Positions 49,748 through 60,988 are shown, counted from the first letter of the stretch. The stretch is 64,000 bases of DNA from Mycobacterium sp. GA-0227b (GCF_001499855.1 NZ_LQIK01000012.1:372001-436000), one strand, 5' to 3'. The notes: generated by a model not told the origin, from the sequence alone. Made by a program: numbers and translations.

Positions 49748-50329
49748 ATGAGCACTCCAGCGTCGCGGAACGGTTCGATGCGAGCTGCTGACACCGACCG
49801 CATTCAGGTGGCGCAGCTGCTCACTGACGCCGCCGCGCAGGGCCGCCTTCAACTCAACGAGTATGAGGACCGCCTGGCCAGGGCGTACGCCGCGCAAACG
49901 AACGACGAGCTCGACCGCCTGTCGGCGGATCTGCCCGGCGCGGTCACCCGGGGGCGCAGCGGCGGCCCGTGTCGGCCCGCGCCGTCGACGATGCTGCTGG
50001 CGATCATGAGCGGATTCGAACGCCGCGGCCGCTGGAACGTGCCGAGGCGGATGACCACGTTCGCTCTGTTCGGTGGCGGGGTCATCGATTTGCGGTACGC
50101 CGACTTCACCTCGCCGGAGGTGGAGATCCACTCGTACTCGATCTTCGGAGGCCAGACGATCCTGGTGCCGCCCGAGGTCAACGTCGACCTGCGTGGTGTC
50201 GGGGTGATGGGCACCTTCGACCAGTCCGTGGAGGGCGACGGCTCACCGGGGGCGCCGTGCGTGTGTATCCGCGGCTTCTCGCTGTGGGGCCGCGTTGCCA
50301 TCAAGCGCAAGAAGCGCAAGGCCGCTTAG
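49748..50329 (+). CDS. DUF1707 (SHOCT-like) protein with LiaF-type C-terminal domain
   Basis: 193 residues. The N-terminal DUF1707 helix pair (about 12-65; MRAADTDRIQVAQLLTDAAAQGRLQLNEYEDRLARAYAA) is typical of actinobacterial envelope-stress accessory proteins. The C-terminal part (ALFGGGVIDLRYADFTSPEVEIHSYSIFGGQTILVPPEVNV) resembles the LiaF/DUF2154 beta domain. There is no membrane segment. Upstream in-frame starts exist, but the ATG at 49748 begins the conserved part. Function unknown. Confidence 0.78.
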   Translation: MSTPASRNGSMRAADTDRIQVAQLLTDAAAQGRLQLNEYEDRLARAYAAQTNDELDRLSADLPGAVTRGRSGGPCRPAPSTMLLAIMSGFERRGRWNVPRRMTTFALFGGGVIDLRYADFTSPEVEIHSYSIFGGQTILVPPEVNVDLRGVGVMGTFDQSVEGDGSPGAPCVCIRGFSLWGRVAIKRKKRKAA

Positions 50330-50355
50330 CGCGAGTCTCCCGTAGTAAGCAGGAA

Positions 50356-50427
50356 GCTCCTACGGTCGAGATTGCGCTGAGGGTCGTAGGGCGGCGCACG
50401 ACCCTGACTGCAATCTCGCGTGTGGGA
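50356..50427 (-). repeat. Dispersed palindromic intergenic repeat, copy 2
   Basis: CGAGATTGC (50367-50375) and GCAATCTCG (50410-50418) form the outer stem; GGGTCGT (50381-50387) and ACGACCC (50398-50404) extend it inward. On the minus strand it aligns with 11226-11298. It lies between the DUF1707 gene and the convergent VWA gene. Confidence 0.8.
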
Positions 50428-50465
50428 CGCAAGAGTCACCCCGCACTCGGCCCGCTTGACCGTCG

Positions 50466-52460
50466 CTAGCGCCTCCGGCGCGACCGCAGGTAGTCGCCGA
50501 CCACGGCCGCACCGAGACCGTCGAGATCGGGCACCACGACCCGGCCCTCCACCCGCCGGGCCACCTGGTCGATGAACCGCGCCAGTCCCGGATCGTCGCC
50601 CAACCGGAAGATCGTCACCTGCGCCCCGAGCGCGGCGACCTCGTCGAAGCCCTTGACGGTGTGCGCGATCGTCCGCGGATGCGGCGGGTAATCAAAGAAC
50701 ACGCCCGGCGGCTGAGCCGCCGAATCCGACCCAGCCCCGCGTCCGTATCCCTCCAGGTGCGCGGTCGGCTCACCGTCGGTGACGACCAGCACCACCGGCT
50801 GCGCGTTGGGATGGCGGCGCAGGTGCCGCCCGGCGAGCGCCAGCGCGTGGTGCAGGTTGGTGCCCTGCTCGTACACCCCTTCCAGCCCGGTGAGTTCGGC
50901 CGCCGTCACGGTGCGCGCGTAGCGGCCGAAGGCGATGATCTGCAGGGCGTCGGACCGGAACCGGGTGCTGACGAGGTGGTTGAGCGCCAGCGCTGTGCGT
51001 TTCATCGGCAGCCACCGGTTCTCCATCACCATCGAGAACGAGGTGTCGACCAACAACGCCACCGCGGCCTGCGTGCGCGTCTCGGTCTCGGAGATCTCGA
51101 CGTCTTCGACCGTGATGCGAATCGGGCGTTCGGCCACCCCCGTCCCCGCCTGGCGCAGCACCGCGTTGGTGAGAGTCCGGGTGACGTTCCACGGTTCGGT
51201 GTCGCCGAACGCCCACGGCCGGGTCGCCCCGGTCAGCTCGCCGGCCGCGCCGGCCCGGCGGGTGTCCCGCTCGCCGTGTCGACCCGAGAGCCGTTGTGCC
51301 ACATCGCGTAACGCCGTCTGACCAAGCTGACGCATCGCCTTGGGAGAGAGCCGCCACTGGCCGTCGGAACCCCGATTCAGGAACCCCTGATCCATCAGCG
51401 CCCGTTCGAGCTCCGTCAGCGTGCGCGCGTCGACGGCGGCGTCCTCACCCAGCTGGCGGGCCAGCATGTCGAGGTCGACGTCCTCCATCGTCGCGCCGGC
51501 GTAACTCTGCGACAACGCCTCGGCGAGCTGCTCGAGTTCGGCGATGTCGGCCATCGCCTGAGCGCCCTCTCCCATGCCCAGCGGATTGTCGCCGGAGAAC
51601 TCCGACGAACCGGTCCAGTCCTCCCCCGGCCGCGCCGCCTGCAGGTGGGCGTCCAACCGGTTCAGCGCGTTCATCAACGACGGCGAGCCGAACGCCTGTT
51701 GTGCCAACGCATCCAATTCGGCCCGTTGTTCGGCGCTCAAACTGTTGCGGAACCGCTGCGCGGCCGCGGCGCGCTGGGCCAGCGAGTCCAGCAATTCGTC
51801 GACGTTGCGCGGGTTCTCCGGAAAGAACTCGCCGTGCTTGTTCATGAAGTCTTGAAAATCCTGTTGGGTGTCTTCACCTTTGGCGTGCTTGTCCAACAGG
51901 TCGTTGAGGTCGTCGAGCATCTCGTTAACGCGCTGGCGGTCCTCGTCGGTGGCGTTTTCCAGCGCCTGCTTCATACCCGCGAACCGCTGGTCGAGCATCT
52001 CGCGGCCGAGCAGGTCCTTGATCTGCTCGTACTTCTCGCGGGCCTCCTGCGAGCGCCAGTCGTAGTCGGACAGCTCCTGCACGGCCTTGGCCGGTGACGG
52101 CGGCAACGACTCGATGCGCATCTCGTTGAACCTGGCGTCATCGTCGAGCGCCCGGGCCAGCTCCTTGCGCTCGGCCAGCACGGCCTCGTCGAGAAGTTTC
52201 TTGATCTCGGCCAGCGTGCCGTCGAGATTGTTGCGCGACAACAGCTCTCGACGACGACGGTTGGCCTCGGCGGCGAGTTTGTCGGCGCCGCGCATTTTCT
52301 TGGTGCCGCGACGCATGAGTTCCGACAGCGCGCGCCGCGGCGAGCTGCCCTCCATCACGTCCTGGCCGATCTGCTCGAGCGCCTCGCGCAGGTCGAGCGG
52401 CGGCGCCAACGGGTCGGGTCCGCCGGTGTATCGCGAATACCGCGAAGTCCGTTTACTCAT
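50466..52460 (-). CDS. VWA-domain protein (CoxE/Mg-chelatase-like), partner of a MoxR-type ATPase
   Basis: 664 residues. A long helical, charged N-terminal half (about 1-420) is followed by a von Willebrand factor A domain (about 455-640) with the MIDAS motif DTSFS, then the metal-coordinating Thr in QGTNLHHAL and Asp in VTDGEPTAHLEG. Corresponds to Rv0959. The ATG at 52460 starts the family; the frame upstream runs through a hairpin. MoxR/VWA pairs act as metal- or cofactor-dependent chaperones; the client here is unknown. Confidence 0.87.
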   Translation of the reverse strand: MSKRTSRYSRYTGGPDPLAPPLDLREALEQIGQDVMEGSSPRRALSELMRRGTKKMRGADKLAAEANRRRRELLSRNNLDGTLAEIKKLLDEAVLAERKELARALDDDARFNEMRIESLPPSPAKAVQELSDYDWRSQEAREKYEQIKDLLGREMLDQRFAGMKQALENATDEDRQRVNEMLDDLNDLLDKHAKGEDTQQDFQDFMNKHGEFFPENPRNVDELLDSLAQRAAAAQRFRNSLSAEQRAELDALAQQAFGSPSLMNALNRLDAHLQAARPGEDWTGSSEFSGDNPLGMGEGAQAMADIAELEQLAEALSQSYAGATMEDVDLDMLARQLGEDAAVDARTLTELERALMDQGFLNRGSDGQWRLSPKAMRQLGQTALRDVAQRLSGRHGERDTRRAGAAGELTGATRPWAFGDTEPWNVTRTLTNAVLRQAGTGVAERPIRITVEDVEISETETRTQAAVALLVDTSFSMVMENRWLPMKRTALALNHLVSTRFRSDALQIIAFGRYARTVTAAELTGLEGVYEQGTNLHHALALAGRHLRRHPNAQPVVLVVTDGEPTAHLEGYGRGAGSDSAAQPPGVFFDYPPHPRTIAHTVKGFDEVAALGAQVTIFRLGDDPGLARFIDQVARRVEGRVVVPDLDGLGAAVVGDYLRSRRRR

Positions 52461-52487
52461 CGTCACGCGCCTCAACGCGCCTCGTTT

Positions 52488-52532
52488 GTGAATCTGACGA
52501 CGTTTTTCGGCGATTTCCGTCGTCAGATTCAC
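52488..52532. repeat. Perfect 15-base inverted repeat between the AAA and VWA genes
   Basis: GTGAATCTGACGACG and its exact complement CGTCGTCAGATTCAC are separated by 15 bases. It lies within the 95-base gap of a leftward gene pair, 27 bases before the VWA start. The loop contains TTTTT on the plus strand. Confidence 0.85.
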
Positions 52533-52555
52533 ACTGGCCGACACGCGGCGTGCTC

Positions 52556-53938
52556 TTACCCATAGACGGTTTCGCCTTCTCCGGACACCTTGTCGATCCG
52601 CTTGGCCAGGTACAGCGCCTCGAGCGCCAGTTCGACGGCCGCGGCCCGCTGACCGTCGGTCACCGCCCCGAGCCGCTTCTGTATCTCGGCGATCGCCGGG
52701 ACTTCGGGCACCGCGGCCAGCACCTCGCGAGCGGACACCCGCTCGCCGGTGGTGACCGCCGACCCGTTCTCGATTGCCACCACCAGCGGTCCGACGTCGA
52801 TACCGCCGAGCAGCCGCTGCGCGGTGTCGGCGGTGGCCCGCCGCAGCAGGTGTTCGAGCACCGCCTGCTCGCGGCCCTCCTCGCCGGACTCGAACTCGAG
52901 CTTGCCGCGCAGCACGTCGACCACCGAGGACAGGTCGACCACGCGGGCGACGGGCTCCTGCTCGCCGAGGACGGCCGACCGGTGGCGCGCGGCCGCGGCG
53001 GCGGTCTCGGCGGCGGCGATCGCGAAGCGGGCCGACACGCCCGAGCGCTGGTCGATCGACCGCGACTCGCGTAGATAGCGGGCGAACCTGGCAAGCACGT
53101 GCACCAGGTACTCGGGCACCTCGGCGGCAAGGTGCGCCTCCTGGGTGATGACGCCGACTTCCGCGTCGAGTTCACGCGGATAGTGGGTCCGGATCTCCGC
53201 ACCGAAGCGGTCCTTCAGCGGCGTGATGATCCGGCCGCGGTTCGTGTAGTCCTCCGGGTTGGCGCTGGCCACGACAAGAACATCGAGCGGCAGCCGCAGC
53301 GTGTAGCCGCGGACCTGGATGTCGCGCTCCTCCATCACGTTGAGCATCGACACCTGGATGCGCTCGGCTAGGTCGGGCAGCTCGTTGATCGCGACGATGC
53401 CCCGGTGTGCGCGCGGGATGAGGCCGTAGGCGATGGTTTCCGGGTCGCCGAGGCTGCGGCCCTCGGCCACCTTGATCGGGTCGATGTCGCCGACGAGGTC
53501 GGCCACGCTGGTGTCCGGAGTGGCCAGCTTCTCGGTGTAGCGCTCGCTGCGGTGCCGCCAGGCGATGGGCAGGTCGTCACCGCTGTCGGCGGCCCGGCGG
53601 ATCGACTCCGGAGTGATCGGGCGGTACGGATGCTCACCCAGCTCCGAGCCGGCGATCACCGGGGTCCACTCGTCGAGCAGACCGGCCAGCGCGCGCAGCA
53701 GCCGCGTCTTGCCCTGACCGCGTTCGCCGAGCAGCACGACGTCGTGACCGGCGATCAGCGCTCGCTCCAACTGCGGGATGACGGTGTCCTCGAAGCCGAA
53801 GATGCCCGGCCACGGGTTGCGGCCCTCCGCCAGCGCGGCCAGCAGGTTCTCCCTGATTTCGGCTTTGACGCCGCGCTCGCGATGGCCGGACGTCCTCAGC
53901 TCGCCGACAGTGCGGGGCAGATCAGTGGGTGCAGTCAC
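52556..53938 (-). CDS. MoxR-type AAA+ ATPase (Mg-chelatase subunit I-like)
   Basis: 460 residues: Walker A GERGQGKTRLL (about 70-80), Walker B GIVAINELPDL, sensor segment VVASANPEDYTNRGRIITPLKDRFG, and a C-terminal helical lid. Corresponds to Rv0958. GTG at 53938 was chosen because the upstream extension has no family similarity. It precedes the VWA gene in the same direction, the classic ATPase/VWA arrangement. Confidence 0.9.
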   Translation of the reverse strand: MTAPTDLPRTVGELRTSGHRERGVKAEIRENLLAALAEGRNPWPGIFGFEDTVIPQLERALIAGHDVVLLGERGQGKTRLLRALAGLLDEWTPVIAGSELGEHPYRPITPESIRRAADSGDDLPIAWRHRSERYTEKLATPDTSVADLVGDIDPIKVAEGRSLGDPETIAYGLIPRAHRGIVAINELPDLAERIQVSMLNVMEERDIQVRGYTLRLPLDVLVVASANPEDYTNRGRIITPLKDRFGAEIRTHYPRELDAEVGVITQEAHLAAEVPEYLVHVLARFARYLRESRSIDQRSGVSARFAIAAAETAAAAARHRSAVLGEQEPVARVVDLSSVVDVLRGKLEFESGEEGREQAVLEHLLRRATADTAQRLLGGIDVGPLVVAIENGSAVTTGERVSAREVLAAVPEVPAIAEIQKRLGAVTDGQRAAAVELALEALYLAKRIDKVSGEGETVYG

Positions 53939-53995
53939 GATCTCCACGCTACGACTTGCTCCGCGACGGTGCGGGTTTGCACCCGACACGCCCGC

Positions 53996-54658
53996 TCAGT
54001 TCGGCGACGGCGGCAGGAGTTGGAAACCCGTCAACATCGTCTCGGTGTCACGTTGATACGTCGGGTCGTCGGGGTCCATGGTCTGGGCGGTCACGCTGAC
54101 GGCGTAGGTCGCATTGTTGGAATGCATCACGACGCCGAGCGCGATGGCCGGGTGCGCCGCGATGTTGCCCAACACCGGCATCTGGTAGCGGAACGTCCGG
54201 GCAGGCAGCGCGCACAGCGTGCCCTCGGCGACGCGGACGTCGGTTGCGCCCAGCCCGGACTCCAACGCGTCGAGCATGTTGTCGAACACCAAGCCCGCGT
54301 CTTGGCTGCCCGCGGCGCGCTCGAACGTGACCACGACATTCGCCGCGAAACCGTCGGTGGTGAGACGGTCGTTGCGCAAAGCGAATCGGATCAGCTCCGA
54401 ATCCATCATCGTCGACCGAACCCAATTCGGCGGCTGAGGGATCTTCATCACCGGCTCGTTATCGCCCCTGGCCGGGATCGTCGTCAGCGGAGCGTCGGTC
54501 GTCACGCACTGTGACGCGTCGGCTTCCGCCGCGGTCGCGGCCGCCGACAGGTCGGCGCCGGGCACCGCCCGCGGATCGTCGACGTAGCGGGTGCATGCAG
54601 CCAGGATCACTGTCGCCGCCAGCAGTAGGACGGTGGCAGGCCTCGATGCGGCGACCAT
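53996..54658 (-). CDS. LpqN/LpqT-like lipoprotein
   Basis: 220 residues; signal with lipobox ILAAC (Cys22). The mature region contains IPQPPNWVRSTMMDSELIRFALRN, then FAANVVVTFERAAG, as in LpqN/LpqT-type proteins, with cysteines in SQCV and TLCALP. The -10 TAGGTT (54670-54665 on the minus strand) is 6 bases before the ATG, so probably leaderless. Reads toward the AAA gene. Function unknown. Confidence 0.75.
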   Translation of the reverse strand: MVAASRPATVLLLAATVILAACTRYVDDPRAVPGADLSAAATAAEADASQCVTTDAPLTTIPARGDNEPVMKIPQPPNWVRSTMMDSELIRFALRNDRLTTDGFAANVVVTFERAAGSQDAGLVFDNMLDALESGLGATDVRVAEGTLCALPARTFRYQMPVLGNIAAHPAIALGVVMHSNNATYAVSVTAQTMDPDDPTYQRDTETMLTGFQLLPPSPN

Positions 54659-54708
54659 GCTTGCAACCTAACCAGTCGGCGCGCATTCGCGCAGGGGCGT
54701 GGCGGACG

Positions 54709-56273
<1,565 letters not shown>

Positions 56274-56277
<4 letters not shown>

Positions 56278-56903
56278 CCGATCATCGCCTTTCGTCCTGT
56301 CCAGGTCACGCCGCGGACGGCCACGGCGGCCAATACTTCCACCAGCAGCCGTCGTTCGACGACTTTGATCCGCTCGTGCAGGGTGGCTTCGTCGTCGTCG
56401 TCGAACACCGGCACCGCCTCCTGGGCCAGCAGCGGACCGGTGTCGGTTCCGGCGTCGACGAGATGCACGCTGCAACCGGTCACCTTCACGCCGTAGGCCA
56501 GCGCGTCGTGCACCGCGTGGGCGCCCGGAAACGCGGGCAGCAGGGCTGGGTGGGTGTTGATGATCCGGCCCAGGAACCGCGAAAGGAACTGGGGGCCAAG
56601 GATCTTCATGAAACCCGCGGACACGATCAGGTCCGGCGAGTGTGCGGCGGTGGCTTCGGTGACGGCCGCGTCCCACGCCGCCCGGTCCGGGTGGTCGCGC
56701 AGTCGCACGGTGTACGACGGCACCGACGCCGCCGCGGCGATGTCGACGGCCGGGCAGTCCCGGTCGACCCCGACCGCGACGATCGACGCGGGATAGTCCC
56801 CCCCGGTGGCGTCGAGCAGCGATCGCAGCAGTGAACCGGTGCCGGAAGCCAGCACCACCACCCGTGCAGGCACCTTCGGGGGCACACGGAGGGGTTGCTG
56901 CAC
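56274..56903 (-). CDS. purN: Phosphoribosylglycinamide formyltransferase
   Basis: 209 residues; transfers formyl from 10-formyl-THF to GAR. Motifs: [15 protein letters not shown] substrate loop, [29 protein letters not shown] with catalytic Asn-His, and [15 protein letters not shown] with catalytic Asp. The GTG at 56903 reproduces the QxPLRVPP N-terminus of homologues and lies just after the perM stop. The upstream ATG at 56939 would overlap perM and is less likely. Confidence 0.95.
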
Positions 56904-56913
56904 GCCTGGCAGC

Positions 56914-58293
56914 CTAACGGGTTCCGGGAGCGCCTCCATCGTCGTCCGCGACGAAGTGTTCCTCCGGGTCGTCGAGGGGGGCCGGCGGACCGGCAGCCGG
57001 CGGCGCGGGCTCCGGTTCGGGATCCGGTTCCGCGTCGGCCAGCACGTCGGCCTCGCTTTCGATGGGCTCGACGTCGGCTGGCTCGTCGGTTCCGGCGTCG
57101 TCCGGCTCGGGTTCGGGTCCGGCCTCGTCGTCCGGTTCGGCCGTCACCGGCTTGGGCACCCGCGGTCTGCGGGTGATGCCGCCGGTCATCGCCACCGTGA
57201 GCGCGCCGATCACGACGAACCACAGGAAGACCCCGGGACCGAACGTGGCTTGGTCCACGCCGACGTCGCCGAAGTTGCCCAGCCGCCCACCGCCGGCGTG
57301 GCCGAGCAGCGCCATGGTCAGTGCCGCCACCCCCGAGGCGACGGCCAGCTTGCCCATCGCGGGCCCCAGGGGAAGCGGATGCCGCGCACACTGCTGCCCG
57401 ACCGCCACCGCGGACGCCGCCGCGACGATCAGCAGCGCCACCCACACCGGGCCCAACGGCGGCGACGGCACCGCCGCCAGCACCGGGAGCGCGGGGATGT
57501 CGCCGCCGAACACGGTGAACGAGCTGAAGGTGGCGAGCCCGACGTGGGCGCTGGACCCGACCGCGACCGCGGCCGTACCGACGATCACATTCGGGATGTA
57601 GAGCACCGACAACACGGTCAGGCTGAGCTGGCCGAACGTCGAATCCGTGATCGAGTAGAGGTCGTGCATGGTCGACCAGTGCACGACCATCGAACCGGCC
57701 ATCACCACGCCCGAGAGCCCGGCCAGCGCGAGCACACCGGCGACGGCGGCGCGAAGCGCGTCGGGCAGCCATGCGGGCAACGGGGACGCCGCCAGCAGCC
57801 GCGGGCCGACCCGCGATCCGACGCCGAGGACTGCACCGATCGCGTGTACGGCCAGCACGCCGCCGAATGCGCGCAACGCGTGCGGGGTCTGCAGGTCGGT
57901 GAGGACCGAGGCGGCGTCGTGGATGACGGCCAGCGCGATCGCGGCGATCAGCAGCGGCCCGCCCAGCGCCGATGCCACGATCCAACGCGTCACGAACCAC
58001 GAGCCCTGCGGGGAGGTGGCCGCGGCCGTCGTGCGGGCCGTCGCCCACACCATCGCGAGCATCGGCAGCAGCGGCATCACCCCCAACTCGGCGCCGCCGA
58101 TCGACGCCGGCACCAGGTGCACGCCCAGCCACATGCTGGCGATCGCGCCGAGCGCGCCGGTCATGTCGCTGTTGGCGATCAGCAGCTGCAGCAGGACGAT
58201 CGCCGCGATGATGACAAGCGCCACCAACGACGGCCCGAACGCGACCCGAAGCAGCTCACGCGCCTGGCGTGCGCCGACTGGCCGTTGATCCAC
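56914..58293 (-). CDS. perM: Integral membrane cell-division protein PerM
   Basis: 459 residues, about ten hydrophobic helices from residue 20 to 375 followed by an acidic, proline-rich cytosolic tail ([20 protein letters not shown]). DUF6350 family. In M. tuberculosis Rv0955 is needed for persistence and for division under magnesium limitation. GTG start at 58293. Upstream of purN by 10 bases in the same direction. Confidence 0.9.
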   Translation of the reverse strand: MDQRPVGARQARELLRVAFGPSLVALVIIAAIVLLQLLIANSDMTGALGAIASMWLGVHLVPASIGGAELGVMPLLPMLAMVWATARTTAAATSPQGSWFVTRWIVASALGGPLLIAAIALAVIHDAASVLTDLQTPHALRAFGGVLAVHAIGAVLGVGSRVGPRLLAASPLPAWLPDALRAAVAGVLALAGLSGVVMAGSMVVHWSTMHDLYSITDSTFGQLSLTVLSVLYIPNVIVGTAAVAVGSSAHVGLATFSSFTVFGGDIPALPVLAAVPSPPLGPVWVALLIVAAASAVAVGQQCARHPLPLGPAMGKLAVASGVAALTMALLGHAGGGRLGNFGDVGVDQATFGPGVFLWFVVIGALTVAMTGGITRRPRVPKPVTAEPDDEAGPEPEPDDAGTDEPADVEPIESEADVLADAEPDPEPEPAPPAAGPPAPLDDPEEHFVADDDGGAPGTR

Positions 58294-58351
58294 TGGTTGG
58301 GCCGCTCCTCAGTCAGGCTGCCGCGCGAAGGTCACGCACGCGCGGCTCAGA

Positions 58352-59242
58352 CTACGACGGCGCCGGGCCAGACTGCGACGAAGACGACTGCTGTGCCTGA
58401 GTCGTCGGATTCGACGTGTGAGCCGACTGGGACGGCGGCTGGCCGTAGGTGGGGAATCCGGTCGGCGGTGTCGGCGGCCCCTGGTGGCCCTGCTGATGGC
58501 TCTGCTGGCCCTGCTGGTGGCCTTGGTGGCCCTGCTGCGGCGCCGACAGGTAGCCGCCCGTCGACGGGCCGCCCGGGTAGCCGCCCGGGTAGGTCGACGG
58601 ATATCCCGGCCGCTGCTGCGGTCCCCCGTGATGCTGGCCCGGCTGCTGGCCGTAGTACGGGCCAGGGGCGCCGTACTGCTGCCCGTAGGGCTGGTCGTAC
58701 TTCTGCCGTGGTGCCGGTGGGGTGATGATGCCGGATTCGAACAGCAGCGCCGCCACCGCGACGATCGCCTGGAAGAGCGTGAACGCGATGATCAGGTAGA
58801 GGCCCCAGTCGATCGCGGCGCCGCTCGGCCTGTTGATCACCTCGGCGATGACCAAGAGGAACGCGACGACCGCCAGCACGGCGTACACCGACGTGGAGAC
58901 GGACTGTTTGGGCAGCAGGCTCGTCCCGGCCAGCAGACCCGCCAGAAGCGCCGCCGCGACGGCGAGCACCAGACCGAACGAGGTTCCGCTGATGCTGCCC
59001 AAGCCCCCGAACTCGGACGCGGAGATGGTGAACAGCGGCCCGAAACTCGACAGGTACACCGCAAGCCCCAACACCGCCACCGCGATGGCGAGATACATCG
59101 GCAGCTTGTTCGCGACGCCGGTGGCCGGTGACCCCACGTCCGGCGTCTTGCCGAACTGTTGCGTCGGCGCGGAGAACTGGGTGGTCGGCTGCTGTGCGGG
59201 CGGGTATCCGGGGCTGCCGGGCGGACCTGACGGGTAAGACAT
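58352..59242 (-). CDS. 34-kDa antigen homologue, four-helix membrane protein of the divisome (Rv0954-like)
   Basis: 296 residues: Pro/Gln-rich N-terminus (about 1-42), four hydrophobic helices (about 45-165), then a disordered Gly/Pro/Gln/Tyr/His-rich tail (YGQQYGAPGPYYGQQ, repeated QGHQGHQQ). DUF5336 family. The M. tuberculosis homologue was reported at the division septum. It precedes perM in the same direction with a 58-base gap, fitting a shared division role. Confidence 0.87.
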   Translation of the reverse strand: MSYPSGPPGSPGYPPAQQPTTQFSAPTQQFGKTPDVGSPATGVANKLPMYLAIAVAVLGLAVYLSSFGPLFTISASEFGGLGSISGTSFGLVLAVAAALLAGLLAGTSLLPKQSVSTSVYAVLAVVAFLLVIAEVINRPSGAAIDWGLYLIIAFTLFQAIVAVAALLFESGIITPPAPRQKYDQPYGQQYGAPGPYYGQQPGQHHGGPQQRPGYPSTYPGGYPGGPSTGGYLSAPQQGHQGHQQGQQSHQQGHQGPPTPPTGFPTYGQPPSQSAHTSNPTTQAQQSSSSQSGPAPS

Positions 59243-59376
59243 GGCCTCTCCTGTGCTTCCTGTGCTCGGGCGGGCTTCGGAACCACGCTAGCGCACAGCG
59301 GGTCAGCCCGAGACGTGCACCGGTTCGCCCGATCGCCGTGAACATTCGTCTCCGACCTTGCGCTTGCCCTTCTGAC

Positions 59377-59390
59377 TAGAACACGTTCTA
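59377..59390. promoter_or_regulatory. KstR operator
   Basis: TAGAACACGTTCTA fits the KstR consensus TNNAACNNGTTNNA exactly, with the outer bases also symmetric. It lies 8 bases before the ATG of the F420-dependent oxidoreductase, so bound KstR would cover the promoter. Confidence 0.8.
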
Positions 59391-59398
59391 ATTCGGGC

Positions 59399-60247
59399 AT
59401 GGACTACGGGCTCGTGCTGTTCACCAGTGACCGCGGGATCACTCCCGCGTCGGCCGCCAAGCTGGCCGACGATCACGGCTTCACCACGTTCTACGTGCCT
59501 GAGCACACCCACATCCCGATCAAGCGGCAGGCGGCGCACCCCACGACGGGCGACGAGTCGCTGCCCGACGATCGCTACATGCGCACCCTGGACCCCTGGG
59601 TCAGCCTCGGCACTGCGGCCGCGGTGACCTCGCGCGTTCGGCTGTCGACGGCGGTGGCGTTGCCGGTCGAACACGACCCCATCACGCTGGCGAAGTCGAT
59701 CGCCACGCTCGACCACCTGTCGGGTGGCCGCGTCAGCCTCGGGGTGGGGTTCGGCTGGAACACCGACGAATTGGCCGACCACAACGTGCCGCCCGGTCGG
59801 CGACGCACCATGCTGCGCGAGTATCTGGAGGCGATGCGGGCGCTGTGGACCGAGGAGGAAGCGTCCTACGACGGCGAATTCGTCAACTTCGGGCCCAGCT
59901 GGGCGTGGCCCAAGCCCGTGCAATCGCACATCCCGGTCCTCGTCGGCGCCGCGGGCACCGAGAAGAACTTCAAGTGGATCGCCCGGTCCGCGGACGGCTG
60001 GATCACCACGCCGCGTGACTTCGACATCGACGAACCGGTGAAGCTGCTGCAGGACACCTGGGCGGCCGCGGGTCGCGACGGAGCGCCGCAGATCGTCGCG
60101 CTGGATTTCAAGCCGGATCCCGAAAAACTGGCCCGCTGGGCCGATCTCGGTGTCACCGAGGTGCTGTTCGGGCTCCCCGACAGGTCCGCCGACGACGTCG
60201 CCGCCTACGTCGAGCGCCTGGCGGGCAAGTTGGCCGCGCTGGTGTGA
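59399..60247 (+). CDS. LLM-class F420-dependent oxidoreductase
   Basis: 282-residue luciferase-like TIM barrel. Motifs: DHGFTTFYVPEHTHIP, then LSTAVALPVEHDPITLAKSIATLDHLSGGRVSLGVGFGWNTDEL, and VPVLVGAAGTEKNF-type phosphate site. Probably uses F420 with an unknown carbonyl or steroid-related substrate. Corresponds to Rv0953c. The KstR operator upstream suggests cholesterol-linked expression. Convergent with modA, with the stop codons adjacent. Confidence 0.9.
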   Translation: MDYGLVLFTSDRGITPASAAKLADDHGFTTFYVPEHTHIPIKRQAAHPTTGDESLPDDRYMRTLDPWVSLGTAAAVTSRVRLSTAVALPVEHDPITLAKSIATLDHLSGGRVSLGVGFGWNTDELADHNVPPGRRRTMLREYLEAMRALWTEEEASYDGEFVNFGPSWAWPKPVQSHIPVLVGAAGTEKNFKWIARSADGWITTPRDFDIDEPVKLLQDTWAAAGRDGAPQIVALDFKPDPEKLARWADLGVTEVLFGLPDRSADDVAAYVERLAGKLAALV

Positions 60248-60988
60248 TCAGGGCCTGCCGAAGCCCGCTGCGCCGAGCACCTTCTGGCCCGCCTCGCCGG
60301 TCACCGCGTCGACGAATTTCCGTGCGAGGTCGGGCCGTGACGACTCCTTCAGCGTCGCAATGGGATAGACGTTGACCGCGTCGGCGGCTTCGGGCAACGC
60401 AACCGCGGTGACGTCGGCCCCTGCGTCCCGGACGTCGGTGACGTAGACGATCCCGGCGTCGGCCTGGCCGCTGGTGACCTTGTTGAGGACGTCGGTGACC
60501 GACGACTCCTCGCTGACCGGCGACAGTTCCACGCCTGCGGCCTGCTGGACCTTCTGCGTCGCCGAACCGCAGGGGACCTGCGGTGCGCACACGACGGTGC
60601 TGACGCCGGGCCGGGTGAGGTCACGTAACGCGTTGATGTGTTTGGGGTTTCCCGGTCGTACCGCGATGGTCAGCGTGTTCGACGCGAAGTTCACCGGGTC
60701 GCCGGCCAGCAGTCCCGCCGCCGCGGCCTTGTCCATGTTCCTGGTGTCCGCGGAGGCGAACACGTTGGCGCGCGCGCCCTGGGTCAACTGCGTGACGAGG
60801 TCGGACGATCCGGCGAAGGCGAATTCCACCCGAACGCCGGGGTTGTCCGCCTCGAACTGCTTGCCGATTTCGGTGAACACGCTCTTCAGCGACGCCGCGG
60901 CGAACACCGTCAGCGTGTCCTGCGATGACTGCTCCGCACACGCGGTGGCCAACATGAGCACCGTGGCCAGAAGCGCGAGTGGTTTCAC
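60248..60988 (-). CDS. modA: Molybdate ABC transporter substrate-binding lipoprotein ModA
   Basis: 246 residues with lipobox ATAC (Cys17) and the type-II periplasmic-binding fold. Molybdate-contact segments FAAASLKSVFTEIG, FAGSSDLVTQL and SADTRNMD, plus YVTDVRDAG, are as in ModA. No modB or modC permease/ATPase gene is adjacent in this window, so it is an orphan here. Upstream gene on the same strand is the thiolase-like gene, 16 bases away. Confidence 0.88.
   Translation of the reverse strand: MKPLALLATVLMLATACAEQSSQDTLTVFAAASLKSVFTEIGKQFEADNPGVRVEFAFAGSSDLVTQLTQGARANVFASADTRNMDKAAAAGLLAGDPVNFASNTLTIAVRPGNPKHINALRDLTRPGVSTVVCAPQVPCGSATQKVQQAAGVELSPVSEESSVTDVLNKVTSGQADAGIVYVTDVRDAGADVTAVALPEAADAVNVYPIATLKESSRPDLARKFVDAVTGEAGQKVLGAAGFGRP

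Noticed and set aside
56904..56939. ATG at 56939 as the start of purN
   Set aside because: It overlaps perM and adds 12 residues not seen in homologues as I recall them; the GTG at 56903 gives the conserved N-terminus.
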